The notes under the pieces were generated by a model. The model did not search any database, had not been told where the DNA came from, and saw only the letters and a program-made list of their open reading frames with translations. From positions 1 through 16,266 of the forward strand of contig CAKPWR010000060.1 in NCBI GenBank assembly GCA_934196725.1: a DNA stretch of 16,266 nt. The letters run 5' to 3'. Positions within the stretch are counted from its first letter, which is position 1; each line of letters starts with the position of its first letter. This document shows positions 1-7,764 of the stretch, in pieces. A program made the translations under genes and the position numbers. Source of the DNA: an uncultured Prevotella sp. Its GTDB lineage: Bacteria; Bacteroidota; Bacteroidia; Bacteroidales; Bacteroidaceae.

Positions 1-44
1 TTCTTTATTGCCTTGAGTAATGCTTGATTTCTCAAAAGCGAGTG

Positions 45-76
45 CAAAAGTACTAACTATTTTCCATTCCACCAAA
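45..76 (-). promoter_or_regulatory. Leftward Bacteroidota-type promoter for a gene beyond the left edge
   Basis: On the minus strand TTTG (76 to 73) is followed after exactly 20 bp by TACTTTTG (52 to 45), an excellent fit to the Bacteroidota sigma factor consensus. Transcription would start near position 38 and run out of the window, so the gene served is not visible. The same element, with the same spacing, is found at the other promoters of this window, which supports the call. Confidence 0.6.
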
Positions 77-236
77 TTTTTCAAGAAGAAAGTTTCATTT
101 TTGTTTCAAATTTAACGGTATTAAACATTTCTCCGCATTTTACGTCAAACTGCTCCTTATAATATACATACGTGCACTCGCAGATATGTGCGGGCACACA
201 CATACATGCGCAATCAATAATATTGTATTGAAAAAT

Positions 237-373
237 AAAGGAAGAAGGGAGAAGATAGAAAGAAGGGAAAAGAGGAGGAAGGGAAAAGAGGAGGAAAGGA
301 AAAGAGGAGGAAAAGAGAGAATAAAGAAGGAAAGGAGGAAAAGAGAGAATAAAGGAGGAAAAAGGTAAAGAAA
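237..373 (+). repeat. Purine-only tract with 16-bp and 28-bp tandem repeats
   Basis: About 137 bp of the plus strand are purine except for single T residues at 256, 322, 350 and 366. Within it a 16-bp unit, GGGAAAAGAGGAGGAA, occurs at 265-280 and 281-296 and again with one change at 297-312. A 21-bp unit starting GGAGGAAAAGAGAGAA occurs at 306-326 and 334-354, a period of 28 bp. Open frames through it give only Lys/Arg/Glu/Gly or Phe/Leu/Ser/Pro runs, so it is not coding. It lies just upstream of the sulP promoter. The rest of 77-236 shows no gene; it is AT-rich with a short alternating purine-pyrimidine stretch near 187-212. Confidence 0.85.
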
Positions 374-394
374 ACAAGAAACTATGAAAAACAT

Positions 395-425
395 TTTGCC
401 ATATAAAAAAAATATAGTACCTTTG
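395..425 (+). promoter_or_regulatory. Promoter of the SulP transporter gene
   Basis: TTTG (395-398) is separated by 19 bp from TACCTTTG (418-425), matching the Bacteroidota -33/-7 consensus. Transcription should start near 432, giving a leader of roughly 45 nt to the ATG at 478. The purine repeat tract ends about 20 bp upstream of the -33 element. Confidence 0.65.
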
Positions 426-477
426 CACACGTTTTAACGGATAACAAGATTAATTACATAATTTTTAAAACTTTCAA

Positions 478-2163
478 ATGAAGGCATTAGCAATTAAGTC
501 GAGTTTGTTTTCCTGTTTGAAGACATACAACAAGAAAACATTCATGTCTGACCTCATGGCAGGTATCATCGTTGGTATCGTAGCCCTGCCTCTGGCCATC
601 GCATTCGGTATCGCTTCTGGCGTGACCCCTGAAAAGGGTATCATCACCGCTATTGTAGCAGGTCTTATCATCTCCATCTTTGGTGGAAGCAAGGTGCAGA
701 TAGGTGGTCCTACGGGAGCATTCATCGTTATCATCTATGGCATTATCCAGAAATATGGCATGGAGGGATTGACGATAGCAACACTGATGGCAGGTCTTTT
801 CTTGGTGCTCTTCGGACTGCTCCGTCTCGGCACCATCATCAAGTACATCCCTTACCCTATCGTAGTGGGATTCACCAGTGGTATCGCTGTTACCATTTTC
901 ACAACCCAGATCAAGGATCTCTTTGGATTGACATTAGCTTCCAATCCTTCCGACTTCCTGGAGAAATGGGGTGTCTACTTCCAGAGTTTTGACACCATCG
1001 ATCCGTGGTGTGCCCTCATCGGTGTAGTAAGCGTGGCAGTTATCGCCATCACTCCAAAGTTCAGCAAGAAGATTCCGGGTTCTCTCATTGCCATCATCCT
1101 GATGACTGTAGTAGCGCTATTACTCAAGCAGTTTGCAGGTGTAGAAAGCATTGAGACCATCGGCGACCGTTTCTCTATCAGCAATGAGTTGCCTGCAGCC
1201 CAGGTTCCAGAGATGAACTGGGAGACCATCAAGAGTCTCGTTTCTCCAGCCATCACCATCGCCATCCTGGGTGCAATCGAGAGTTTGCTTTCTGCAACAG
1301 TAGCCGATGGTGTCATCAGCGACCATCATGACAGTAATACCGAGTTGGTTGCCCAGGGTTTGGCTAACCTCGCTTCCCCACTCTTTGGTGGAATTCCAGC
1401 CACAGGTGCCATTGCCCGTACCATGACCAATATTAATAATGGTGGTAAGACTCCAGTTGCCGGTATCATTCATGCTGTGGTATTGTTGCTGATATTCCTC
1501 TTCCTGATGCCTCTTGCCAAATACATCCCGATGGCATGTCTTGCCGGTGTATTGGTTGTCGTATCCTACGGAATGAGCGGCTGGAGAAGTTTCCTGGCGC
1601 TGATGAAGAATCCGAAGAGCGATGTTACAGTGCTCCTGATCACCTTCTTCCTCACCATCATCTTCGACCTGACCGTGGCTATCGAGGTAGGTTTGATTAT
1701 CGCCTGCCTGCTCTTCATGAAGCGAATGAGCGAAACCACCGACGTGACAGCAATCACAGATGATGAGATTGACTTGAACAAGGAGTTCGACTTCCTCTCT
1801 ACCAACCTTGAGCACTACACGATTCCTAAGGGTGTAGAGGTATACGAGATCAATGGTCCGTTCTTCTTCGGAGCCGGTAACAAGTTTGAGGAAGTGATGG
1901 CAGCTTTCGGAGATCGCCCACTGGTACGCGTCATCCGTATGCGTAAGGTGCCATTTGTAGATTCTACAGGTATCCACAACCTCACCAACCTCTGCGAGAT
2001 GAGTCAGAAGGAAGATATCCAGATTGTCCTTTCAGGTGTATGTGAGAAAGTGAATGCCCAGTTGGAGAAGGCTGGTTTCTACAACATGCTCGGCAAGGAT
2101 AATATTACCGACCATATCAGCAAGGCATTGAAGCGTGCTGAAGAAATCATCAACGAAAAGTAA
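478..2163 (+). CDS. SulP family anion transporter with C-terminal STAS domain
   Basis: This 561-residue inner-membrane protein belongs to the SulP (SLC26) family, which moves sulfate, bicarbonate or other anions, usually with H+ or Na+ coupling. Residues 1 to about 430 are strongly hydrophobic and hold the transport domain; the GGPTGAF stretch (76-82) lies in the conserved substrate region after the second membrane segment. A hydrophilic linker leads to a STAS domain at about 450-555, whose DSTG motif (495-498) contains the serine that corresponds to the phosphorylated serine of anti-sigma-factor antagonists. Length and domain order are normal for bacterial SulP. The start at 478 follows the promoter by a short AT-rich leader and begins MKALAIKSS. 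The substrate cannot be read from sequence: no carbonic anhydrase or sulfur-assimilation gene is adjacent. It is a single-gene unit with its own promoter and terminator. Confidence 0.92.
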   Translation: MKALAIKSSLFSCLKTYNKKTFMSDLMAGIIVGIVALPLAIAFGIASGVTPEKGIITAIVAGLIISIFGGSKVQIGGPTGAFIVIIYGIIQKYGMEGLTIATLMAGLFLVLFGLLRLGTIIKYIPYPIVVGFTSGIAVTIFTTQIKDLFGLTLASNPSDFLEKWGVYFQSFDTIDPWCALIGVVSVAVIAITPKFSKKIPGSLIAIILMTVVALLLKQFAGVESIETIGDRFSISNELPAAQVPEMNWETIKSLVSPAITIAILGAIESLLSATVADGVISDHHDSNTELVAQGLANLASPLFGGIPATGAIARTMTNINNGGKTPVAGIIHAVVLLLIFLFLMPLAKYIPMACLAGVLVVVSYGMSGWRSFLALMKNPKSDVTVLLITFFLTIIFDLTVAIEVGLIIACLLFMKRMSETTDVTAITDDEIDLNKEFDFLSTNLEHYTIPKGVEVYEINGPFFFGAGNKFEEVMAAFGDRPLVRVIRMRKVPFVDSTGIHNLTNLCEMSQKEDIQIVLSGVCEKVNAQLEKAGFYNMLGKDNITDHISKALKRAEEIINEK

Positions 2164-2175
2164 AAATATCCCATA

Positions 2176-2223
2176 GAATGCAACATGCGATAGGATTTTC
2201 CTGCGTATGTTGCATTCTTTTTT
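2176..2223 (+). terminator. Intrinsic terminator of the SulP gene
   Basis: The arm GAATGCAACATGCG (2176-2189) pairs with CGTATGTTGCATTC (2204-2217), 14 bp with a single G-T wobble. The loop adds a further AGGA/TCCT stem (2192-2195 with 2199-2202). Six T residues follow (2218-2223). It lies 12 bp after the stop codon. Confidence 0.9.
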
Positions 2224-2294
2224 GTTCTAAAACTATACTTTTTGATATATTCCCCCAATCTTTGTCTTGAACCTTGTTTATTTTTCTTAAAAAC

Positions 2295-2325
2295 TTGGTT
2301 ATTAGAAAAAATAAGAGTATCTTTG
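2295..2325 (+). promoter_or_regulatory. Promoter of fucO
   Basis: TTG (2295-2297), 20 bp, then TATCTTTG (2318-2325) fits the Bacteroidota consensus. The leader to the ATG at 2408 would be about 75 nt and is AT-rich with no clear structure. Confidence 0.6.
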
Positions 2326-2407
2326 CCTTGACAATAAACAATAAAAACCAATAAGATATTTCATTTAAACAATTCATATAATCATCAATCTAAAAACAGA
2401 AACAATT

Positions 2408-3562
2408 ATGGTTAACAGATTCATTCTCAACGAAGTTTCATATTTCGGTCCTGGTGCTCGCAAGGAGCTTCCTACAGTAGTAGCTAGTCGCGGTTGGAAA
2501 AAAGCATTGGTAGTAACCGACAAGGGCTTGATGCAGTTTGGCGTAGCCAAGATGGTTCTTGATGTATTGGATGAAGCCAACATCGCTTACGAGATTTTCG
2601 ACGATGTAAAGCCAAACCCAACAGTTACCAATGTCACCATGGGTATCGAAGCTTGCAAGAAGGCAGAGGCAGACTTCATCATCGCCATCGGTGGTGGCAG
2701 TTCCATGGATACAGCCAAGGGTATCGGTGTAGTAGTTACCAACCCGGAGTTTGCTGATATCGTTTCTCTCGAGGGTGTAGCCCCTACCAAGAACAAGTGT
2801 CTCCCTATCGTTGCACTCCCTACCACAGCCGGTACAGCAGCAGAGACCACTATCAATTATGTGATTATCGATGAGAAGCGCCAGCAGAAGATGGTTTGCG
2901 TAGATTCTAACGATATTCCGGCAGTAGCTATCGTAGATGCCGAATTGATGTATTCATTGCCAAAGGGTCTTACTGCGGCAACAGGTATGGATGCGATGAC
3001 TCACGCTATCGAAGGTTTGATTACCAAGGCTGCCTGGGAGATGAGCGATATGTTCGAATTGAAGGCTATCGAGATGATCCATAAGTACTTGCCTATCGCT
3101 GTCAACGACCCTAAGAACCCTGAAGGTCGCAACGGTATGGCTGTAGCTCAGTACATCGCAGGTATGGCATTCTCAAATGTAGGTCTGGGTGTAGACCACG
3201 GTATGGCTCATCCGATGAGTGCTCTTCACGATGTACCTCACGGAGTAGCTTGCGCTATCCTCTTGCCTACTGTCATGAGATTTAATATGGAGGTAAGTGT
3301 ACCTAAATATGTAGAGATTGCTAAGGTAGTTGGTGTTTACAAGGCAGGCATGACCGATCAGGAGGCAGCCGAGGCAGCTTGCAATGCTATCGAAGAATTG
3401 TCTAAGCTCGTTGGTATCCCTCAGCATCTCAGCGAATTGGGTATCACTGAGGCTGACATCCCAGCTCTTGCAGAGCAGGCATTTACCGATGTCTGCACAC
3501 CAGGCAACCCTCGCGAGGTAACCAAGGAAGATATCATTGCCTTGTATCATAAGATTCTCTAA
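2408..3562 (+). CDS. fucO: Lactaldehyde reductase (iron-dependent 1,2-propanediol oxidoreductase)
   Basis: This 384-residue protein is a group III iron-dependent alcohol dehydrogenase and closely resembles E. coli FucO from end to end as I recall that sequence, including the N-terminus (MVNRFILNE) and the C-terminal GNPRE...ALYH stretch. FucO reduces L-lactaldehyde, made from fucose or rhamnose, to L-1,2-propanediol with NADH, regenerating NAD+ in fermentation. The nucleotide-binding GGGSSMD motif is at 95-101. The iron ligands are all present: D195, H199, H264 and H278, with the further conserved H268 between them. Length equals the usual 382-385. It is a single gene with its own promoter and a shared terminator. 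No fucose or rhamnose catabolic gene is next to it, so a broader alcohol or aldehyde substrate range is possible. Confidence 0.9.
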   Translation: MVNRFILNEVSYFGPGARKELPTVVASRGWKKALVVTDKGLMQFGVAKMVLDVLDEANIAYEIFDDVKPNPTVTNVTMGIEACKKAEADFIIAIGGGSSMDTAKGIGVVVTNPEFADIVSLEGVAPTKNKCLPIVALPTTAGTAAETTINYVIIDEKRQQKMVCVDSNDIPAVAIVDAELMYSLPKGLTAATGMDAMTHAIEGLITKAAWEMSDMFELKAIEMIHKYLPIAVNDPKNPEGRNGMAVAQYIAGMAFSNVGLGVDHGMAHPMSALHDVPHGVACAILLPTVMRFNMEVSVPKYVEIAKVVGVYKAGMTDQEAAEAACNAIEELSKLVGIPQHLSELGITEADIPALAEQAFTDVCTPGNPREVTKEDIIALYHKIL

Positions 3563-3626
3563 TGAAACTGAAAGTTCTCAAGAGAACAAGATAATCTTAT
3601 AAAGCAAGAACTTTTATCAAATAAAA

Positions 3627-3681
3627 TCGCCCTGAAAAAGCAAGCTCATCCGATATGGAATGCTTAGCCTTTTCAGGGCGA
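3627..3681. terminator. Bidirectional terminator between fucO and the transporter operon
   Basis: TCGCCCTGAAAA (3627-3638) and TTTTCAGGGCGA (3670-3681) form a perfect 12-bp inverted repeat, with an inner AAGC/GCTT pairing (3642-3645 with 3662-3665). A T-rich stretch follows on both strands (AATCTTTTAT on plus, TTTTATTTGAT on minus). It sits between the ends of two converging genes, so it can stop both. Confidence 0.88.
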
Positions 3682-3704
3682 ATCTTTTATCATTATCCTT
3701 CTGA

Positions 3705-4445
3705 TTACAGAACCTTTCCCAGAAACTCCTGCAATCTTGGCGATTTTGGATGGTTGAATATTTGCTCTGGAGTTCCGTCTTCCGTGATATAGCCGTCACT
3801 GGAGAAGAGAACACGGTTTGCCACTTCTCGGGCAAATCCCATCTCATGCGTCACCACCACCATGGTCATTCCCTCGGCAGCAACATCTTTCATCAGCTGC
3901 AACACCTCTCCCACCATCTCCGGGTCGAGAGCCGAAGTCGGTTCATCGAAGAGGAGCACCTCGGGATTCATCGCCAAGGCACGGGCAATTGCCACTCGCT
4001 GCTTCTGTCCGCCCGAAAGACTGTCAGGATAGCTGTCAGCCTTGTCCAGCAGTCCGATGCGGGTCAGTAGTTCCGTTGCCTTCTCATCGGCTTCTTCCCT
4101 TGTCATCTTGCCCAGTTCTACCGGAGCCAGCATGATGTTGCGACGAATGGTCATATTGGGGAAGAGATTGAACTGCTGGAATACCATGCCCACTCTCTGG
4201 CGCATCTTGTTGATGTCAACATCCCTGGAAGTGATATCCATACCGTCGATATAGATCTTGCCCTTGGTAGGTTCCTCCAGAAGGTTGATGGAGCGCAGGA
4301 AGGTACTCTTTCCGCAACCCGAAGGACCGATAATGGCTACAACCTCACCTTTCCTCACCGAGGTTGTTATGCCTTTCAGCACCTCGTTGTCGCCGAAGCG
4401 CTTACGTAGTCCTTCTATCTTGATTATTTCGTTCATTTTTTCCAT
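3705..4445 (-). CDS. Polar amino acid ABC importer, ATP-binding subunit (GlnQ/HisP family)
   Basis: The protein energises uptake of an amino acid by hydrolysing ATP at the inner membrane, working as a dimer under the permease encoded just upstream. With the start at 4445 it is 246 residues and carries the full ATPase set: Walker [10 protein letters not shown] (40-48), Q-loop FQQFNLF (89-95), signature LSGGQ (143-147), Walker B LLFDEP (164-169) and switch histidine H200 in [10 protein letters not shown]. The FQQFNLFP and THEMGFA wording is typical of the polar amino acid subfamily. A GTG at 4460 would overlap the permease gene by 11 bp; the ATG at 4445 lies 4 bp after the permease stop, and another ATG at 4436 is possible. 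I prefer 4445. It is the last gene of the operon, followed by the two-way terminator. The transported amino acid is not determined; glutamine or glutamate is only a guess from family resemblance. Confidence 0.93.
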   Translation of the reverse strand: MEKMNEIIKIEGLRKRFGDNEVLKGITTSVRKGEVVAIIGPSGCGKSTFLRSINLLEEPTKGKIYIDGMDITSRDVDINKMRQRVGMVFQQFNLFPNMTIRRNIMLAPVELGKMTREEADEKATELLTRIGLLDKADSYPDSLSGGQKQRVAIARALAMNPEVLLFDEPTSALDPEMVGEVLQLMKDVAAEGMTMVVVTHEMGFAREVANRVLFSSDGYITEDGTPEQIFNHPKSPRLQEFLGKVL

Positions 4446-4449
4446 TGTT

Positions 4450-6003
4450 TTATCCTTCACTCTTTCTCAGCCGTTTCTCCAGCCTTCTCACTCCTGCGTT
4501 CAGTCCGAGAACGAGGACGAGATAGAGGCAGGCTACTACGCCCAGCGGCATCATTGCCTCGTAGGTGATGCTTCGGATGATGTCAGAACCCTTGGTCAAG
4601 TCTACCAGTCCGATATAACCGCTGATAGAGGTTTCCTTGAGCAGGGTGATAAGCTCATTACCCATCGCCGGAAGCACATTCTTGAAGGCTTGCGGCAGGA
4701 TGATGAGGCGCATGGTCTTGCCATACGAGAGTCCCAGACTTCTGCCCGCTTCCATCTGACCTTCATCCACCGACATGATGCCCGAACGGATAACCTCAGC
4801 AATATAGGCAGCCGAATTCAATCCGAAGGCGATGACAGCTACAAATATCTTATTGACATCTGCCGACGCAAACACCACATAATAGATGATGAGCAACTGC
4901 ACCATCGTTGGCGTGCCACGCATGATTGTAAGATACAACTGGCAGAGCATATTCGGAATCCGCCAGCCACCTCTACGTTCATGACGGGCTCTGACGATGG
5001 CAATCATCGTACCCAATATCACGGAAAGGATGATGGCAAAGAAAGTGATGATGAGCGTATTGCCCAAGCCCTGCAACAGATACTGATAACGGTTGTCATC
5101 CATGAAGCAGGATTTAAACTTATCTATCATTCCCAGCTGATTGCCAGCAGCTTTCACATCTCCTGAATTTACCATGATTACCTGTCGCACATCGGCATAG
5201 GAATCTGTAAATCCGATATTTTTCTCCCGCTCAGGGGTAACGGTAATGCCGGCGATACCTGCATCTGCCTTACCAGCCTGCACTGAAGTGATGATGGCAT
5301 CAAACTCCATATCAAGAATCTCGACATCCACGCCCATCTCATCGCCGATGGCATTTGCCACATCCACGTCGATGCCCACAATCTTGCCATCCTGATAATA
5401 CTCGAAAGGCTCAAAGGTAGCATTGGTGGCAAAGCGCAGACTCTTCTTCAATCCCAGATGCTGCAGCTCTTCCGGTCCCATCTTCTTCACGTCCGAAGTC
5501 TTTGGCTTATAAGCCACGGCTATGCCCCTTTCCAGATGTCGGTTAACGATGGAATCGATGACGCCATTCTCTTTCAGGATACGGATGGCACGATTGATAG
5601 ACCGCTGCAACTCAGCATGTTCCTTAGCCACGCAGATGGCGAACGAAGACGCATCGAAGGTCTCAGGCAGGATATGGAGCGATGGATTTACCCGCTTGAA
5701 TGCCTTGGCAGGAGCCTCATCAGTCACCATACAGTCTATCTTGCCCTGCAGGAGTGCCTGGATAGCATCGGCTCCCTTGTTATATCGTTCTACCTTGGTG
5801 CCATCCCCCTTCTTCTCCAGTTCCGTGGCAAGTCCGTCACTCGTGGTACCAAGCTGCACGCCTATCACAGCCCCCTTCAGGTCTGCCTTCGTCTTCAACT
5901 GCTTTCGGGTTTCGGAAGATTCAGAGCCGCAGGCTGCCAGAATCAGGCACAGAAGCATCGCCCAGAAACTAAGTCGAAAACTTCTTAAATTTCTATATTT
6001 CAT
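4450..6003 (-). CDS. Amino acid ABC importer: permuted substrate-binding domain fused to permease
   Basis: This 517-residue protein should capture a polar amino acid outside the inner membrane and pass it through. Residues 1-25 are a lipoprotein-like signal ending in LAAC with C25. Residues 38-120 match lobe 2 of a GlnH-type binding protein (LGTTSD at 51-56, TDEAP at 94-98), and 120-157 match the hinge return and the C-terminal helices. After a linker (158-187) the N-terminal half of lobe 1 follows: [11 protein letters not shown] at 192-202, [10 protein letters not shown] at 210-219, and [10 protein letters not shown] at 251-260. The ligand arginine R259 and aspartate D95 are both present. 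Residues from about 305 to 505 are a HisM/GlnP-type permease with the coupling loop [16 protein letters not shown] (418-433). Lobe order is thus reversed relative to the family, but one complete set of parts is present. The ATPase gene starts 4 bp downstream and no separate binding protein is seen, so permease and binding functions are shared in one chain, as in GlnP of lactococci, where the domain is not permuted as far as I know. Confidence 0.9.
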   Translation of the reverse strand: MKYRNLRSFRLSFWAMLLCLILAACGSESSETRKQLKTKADLKGAVIGVQLGTTSDGLATELEKKGDGTKVERYNKGADAIQALLQGKIDCMVTDEAPAKAFKRVNPSLHILPETFDASSFAICVAKEHAELQRSINRAIRILKENGVIDSIVNRHLERGIAVAYKPKTSDVKKMGPEELQHLGLKKSLRFATNATFEPFEYYQDGKIVGIDVDVANAIGDEMGVDVEILDMEFDAIITSVQAGKADAGIAGITVTPEREKNIGFTDSYADVRQVIMVNSGDVKAAGNQLGMIDKFKSCFMDDNRYQYLLQGLGNTLIITFFAIILSVILGTMIAIVRARHERRGGWRIPNMLCQLYLTIMRGTPTMVQLLIIYYVVFASADVNKIFVAVIAFGLNSAAYIAEVIRSGIMSVDEGQMEAGRSLGLSYGKTMRLIILPQAFKNVLPAMGNELITLLKETSISGYIGLVDLTKGSDIIRSITYEAMMPLGVVACLYLVLVLGLNAGVRRLEKRLRKSEG

Positions 6004-6018
6004 GATTTCAGCATCTGC

Positions 6019-7662
6019 TTATAACTGCTTCATATACTCAGCGCACATCTCTGCACATCTTTCTCCGTCCACACCTGCCGATACGATACCACCCGCATAG
6101 CCAGCGCCTTCACCGCATGGGAAGAGCCCCTGGATGCGTACATGCTGCAGGGTTTCCCTGTCGCGGATGATGCGGACAGGCGATGAGGTTCTCGTCTCCA
6201 TCGCTATCAGTGTAGCCTCGTTGGTCAGAAAGCCATGCGCATTCTTACCGAAGGTCTTGAAGCCTTCCTGCAGACGCTTGCTCACGAACGAAGGCATCCA
6301 AAAATGCAGCGGACTGCTGATGATGCCAGGAGCATAGCTGCTCTTTGGCAGGTCATAGCTCAGACGGTTGTTCACGAAGTCTGCCATGCGCTGGGCTGGA
6401 GCCGTCTGCTTCATGTTGCCCTGTTGCCAGCACTGCTTTTCTACTATCTGCTGGAAGTACATCATCTGGAGTGAAGAGTGGAGAGTGAAATCTCCGGCAT
6501 TCTCCTGCGCCTTCATTTCCGTCTGTTCGATGATGGATTGATGTTCCTTCACGAACTGCGCCACATCCTCGGGATGGGTTTCCACCACCATACCCGAATT
6601 GCTCCAGGCAGTACCACGGTTGCTCGGACTCATACCGTTCACCACGAGCTGTTCCGGTCCGGTAGCTGCCGGAATCACAAAACCGCCCGGACACATGCAG
6701 AAGCTGTAAACACCCCTGCCGTCTACCTGGGTCACGAAGCTATACTCGGCAGCAGGCAGATATTTTCCTCTACCACTCTTATTGTGATACTGAATCTGGT
6801 CGATGAGCTGGGATGGATGCTCCAGGCGTACGCCCACGGCGATGCCTTTGGCTTCGATTTCTATTTTAGAAGATGCCAGATAGCGATATACGTCACGGGC
6901 GCTATGACCAGTGGCAAGGATGACCGGACCGCGATAGGTTTCCTCGCCTCCCGTCACCAGGTTGATGGCCTCCACGCCGATTACGCGGTCTCCCTCCAGG
7001 ATGAAACGGGTCATCTTGGTCTGGAAATGCACTTCACCGCCACACTTAATGATGGTGTTGCGCATATTTTCTATCACACGTGGCAACTTGTCGGTACCGA
7101 TATGCGGATGGGCATCAGCCAGGATGCTGGTGCTGGCGCCATGCTGGCAGAATACGTTCAGAATCTTGTCTACACTTCCGCGCTTCTTGCTTCGGGTATA
7201 GAGTTTTCCGTCACTGTATGCACCGGCTCCACCCTCTCCGAAGCAGTAGTTGCTTTCTCCATCCACCTTTTGGGTCTTGGTGATGTTAGAGAGGTCCTTC
7301 TTGCGTTCGCGCACGTCTTTTCCCCTTTCCAGTACGACAGGTCGGAACCCCAGCTCTATCAGTCGGAGCGATGCGAAGAGACCGCCAGGTCCCTCTCCCA
7401 CTACGATAACGCGCTGCCCTTTGCTCACATCGGGATATTCCGTATGAATATACTGGTCGTCTTGCGGAAACTCATTGATATAGGCACGTACCTTCAGGTT
7501 CACGAAGATAGTACGTTGGCGGGCGTCGATGCTTCGCTTCAATACTCTCACCTGATTCAATGTTCTCACATCCAAGCCTTTCTCCTTGGCGAGATAACGC
7601 TTGATTCCTTCTTCACTGGCTGCCTGTTCTGGCAGAATTCTAATCTGATATTCCTGAATCAT
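6019..7662 (-). CDS. NAD(P)/FAD-dependent oxidoreductase of the COG2509 type
   Basis: This 547-residue protein resembles the uncharacterised FAD-dependent dehydrogenases grouped as COG2509. A short N-terminal domain of about 80 residues precedes a Rossmann FAD site, VVGEGPGGL at 87-95, with the acidic residue E112 (LERG) expected to hold the ribose. A glycine-rich segment FGEGGAGAYSDGKL lies at 141-154, and the C-terminal GEGAGYAGGI stretch closes the FAD site. No membrane segments are seen and the protein should be cytosolic. Its substrate is unknown and I do not assign one. The importer fusion starts 15 bp downstream, so the two are probably co-transcribed, though a shared function is only inferred. 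Residues about 391-398 (DFTLHSSL) are encoded by three in-frame copies of a 7-bp repeat that otherwise occurs between genes in this window. Confidence 0.85.
   Translation of the reverse strand: MIQEYQIRILPEQAASEEGIKRYLAKEKGLDVRTLNQVRVLKRSIDARQRTIFVNLKVRAYINEFPQDDQYIHTEYPDVSKGQRVIVVGEGPGGLFASLRLIELGFRPVVLERGKDVRERKKDLSNITKTQKVDGESNYCFGEGGAGAYSDGKLYTRSKKRGSVDKILNVFCQHGASTSILADAHPHIGTDKLPRVIENMRNTIIKCGGEVHFQTKMTRFILEGDRVIGVEAINLVTGGEETYRGPVILATGHSARDVYRYLASSKIEIEAKGIAVGVRLEHPSQLIDQIQYHNKSGRGKYLPAAEYSFVTQVDGRGVYSFCMCPGGFVIPAATGPEQLVVNGMSPSNRGTAWSNSGMVVETHPEDVAQFVKEHQSIIEQTEMKAQENAGDFTLHSSLQMMYFQQIVEKQCWQQGNMKQTAPAQRMADFVNNRLSYDLPKSSYAPGIISSPLHFWMPSFVSKRLQEGFKTFGKNAHGFLTNEATLIAMETRTSSPVRIIRDRETLQHVRIQGLFPCGEGAGYAGGIVSAGVDGERCAEMCAEYMKQL
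6469..6490 (-). repeat. Three in-frame heptamer repeats inside the oxidoreductase gene
   Basis: On the minus strand TTCACTC, TCCACTC, TTCACTC occur back to back (21 bp, seven codons). The same TTCACTC heptamer makes up the intergenic arm at 12923-12950, so this looks like the same repeat family within a coding sequence, kept in frame because its length is a multiple of three. Confidence 0.55.
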
Positions 7663-7669
7663 TTATTTT

Positions 7670-7764
7670 GAACTTTGAACTTTATGATTAGTTTTATGAA
7701 AGTGACGAGTGACAAGTGACGGATTTCACATTACATTCACAATTCACTTTTCACTTTCACTTTT
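7670..7764. repeat. Intergenic heptamer repeat element with hairpin arms (yfcE/oxidoreductase gap)
   Basis: This fills the 102-bp gap between two genes of the leftward operon. Heptamers run tandemly: GAACTTT twice (7670-7683), AGTGACG/AGTGACA/AGTGACG (7701-7721) and TTCACAA/TTCACTT/TTCACTT (7736-7756). The arms face each other: 7698-7705 pairs with 7751-7758, 7708-7712 with 7744-7748, and 7716-7719 with 7737-7740, with small symmetric internal loops. There is no clear T-run, so a terminator role is unproven. No consensus promoter is seen here, which favours read-through into the oxidoreductase gene. Confidence 0.7.

Noticed and set aside
187..212. Alternating purine-pyrimidine stretch with TGTGC/GCACA as possible Z-DNA or operator
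   Set aside because: Too short and loosely alternating; the inverted repeat has only 5-bp arms with a 2-nt loop, which is expected by chance.
186..368. A 60-codon Lys/Arg/Glu-rich frame, and the facing Phe/Leu/Ser frames
   Set aside because: They are translations of the purine repeat tract and carry no protein signal.
231..373. Purine repeat tract as a CRISPR array
   Set aside because: The units are low-complexity tandem copies of 16 and 28 bp with no unique spacers and no cas genes nearby.
1120..1977. A 285-codon open frame on the minus strand over the SulP gene
   Set aside because: It is a composition shadow; the plus strand encodes a clear SulP/STAS protein.
4258..5166. A 302-codon open frame on the plus strand over the transporter genes
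   Set aside because: It crosses the junction of two genuine minus-strand genes and has no recognisable motifs.
6478..7671. A 397-codon open frame on the plus strand over the oxidoreductase gene
   Set aside because: The opposite strand encodes a protein with clear FAD-binding motifs; this frame shows none and has no promoter.
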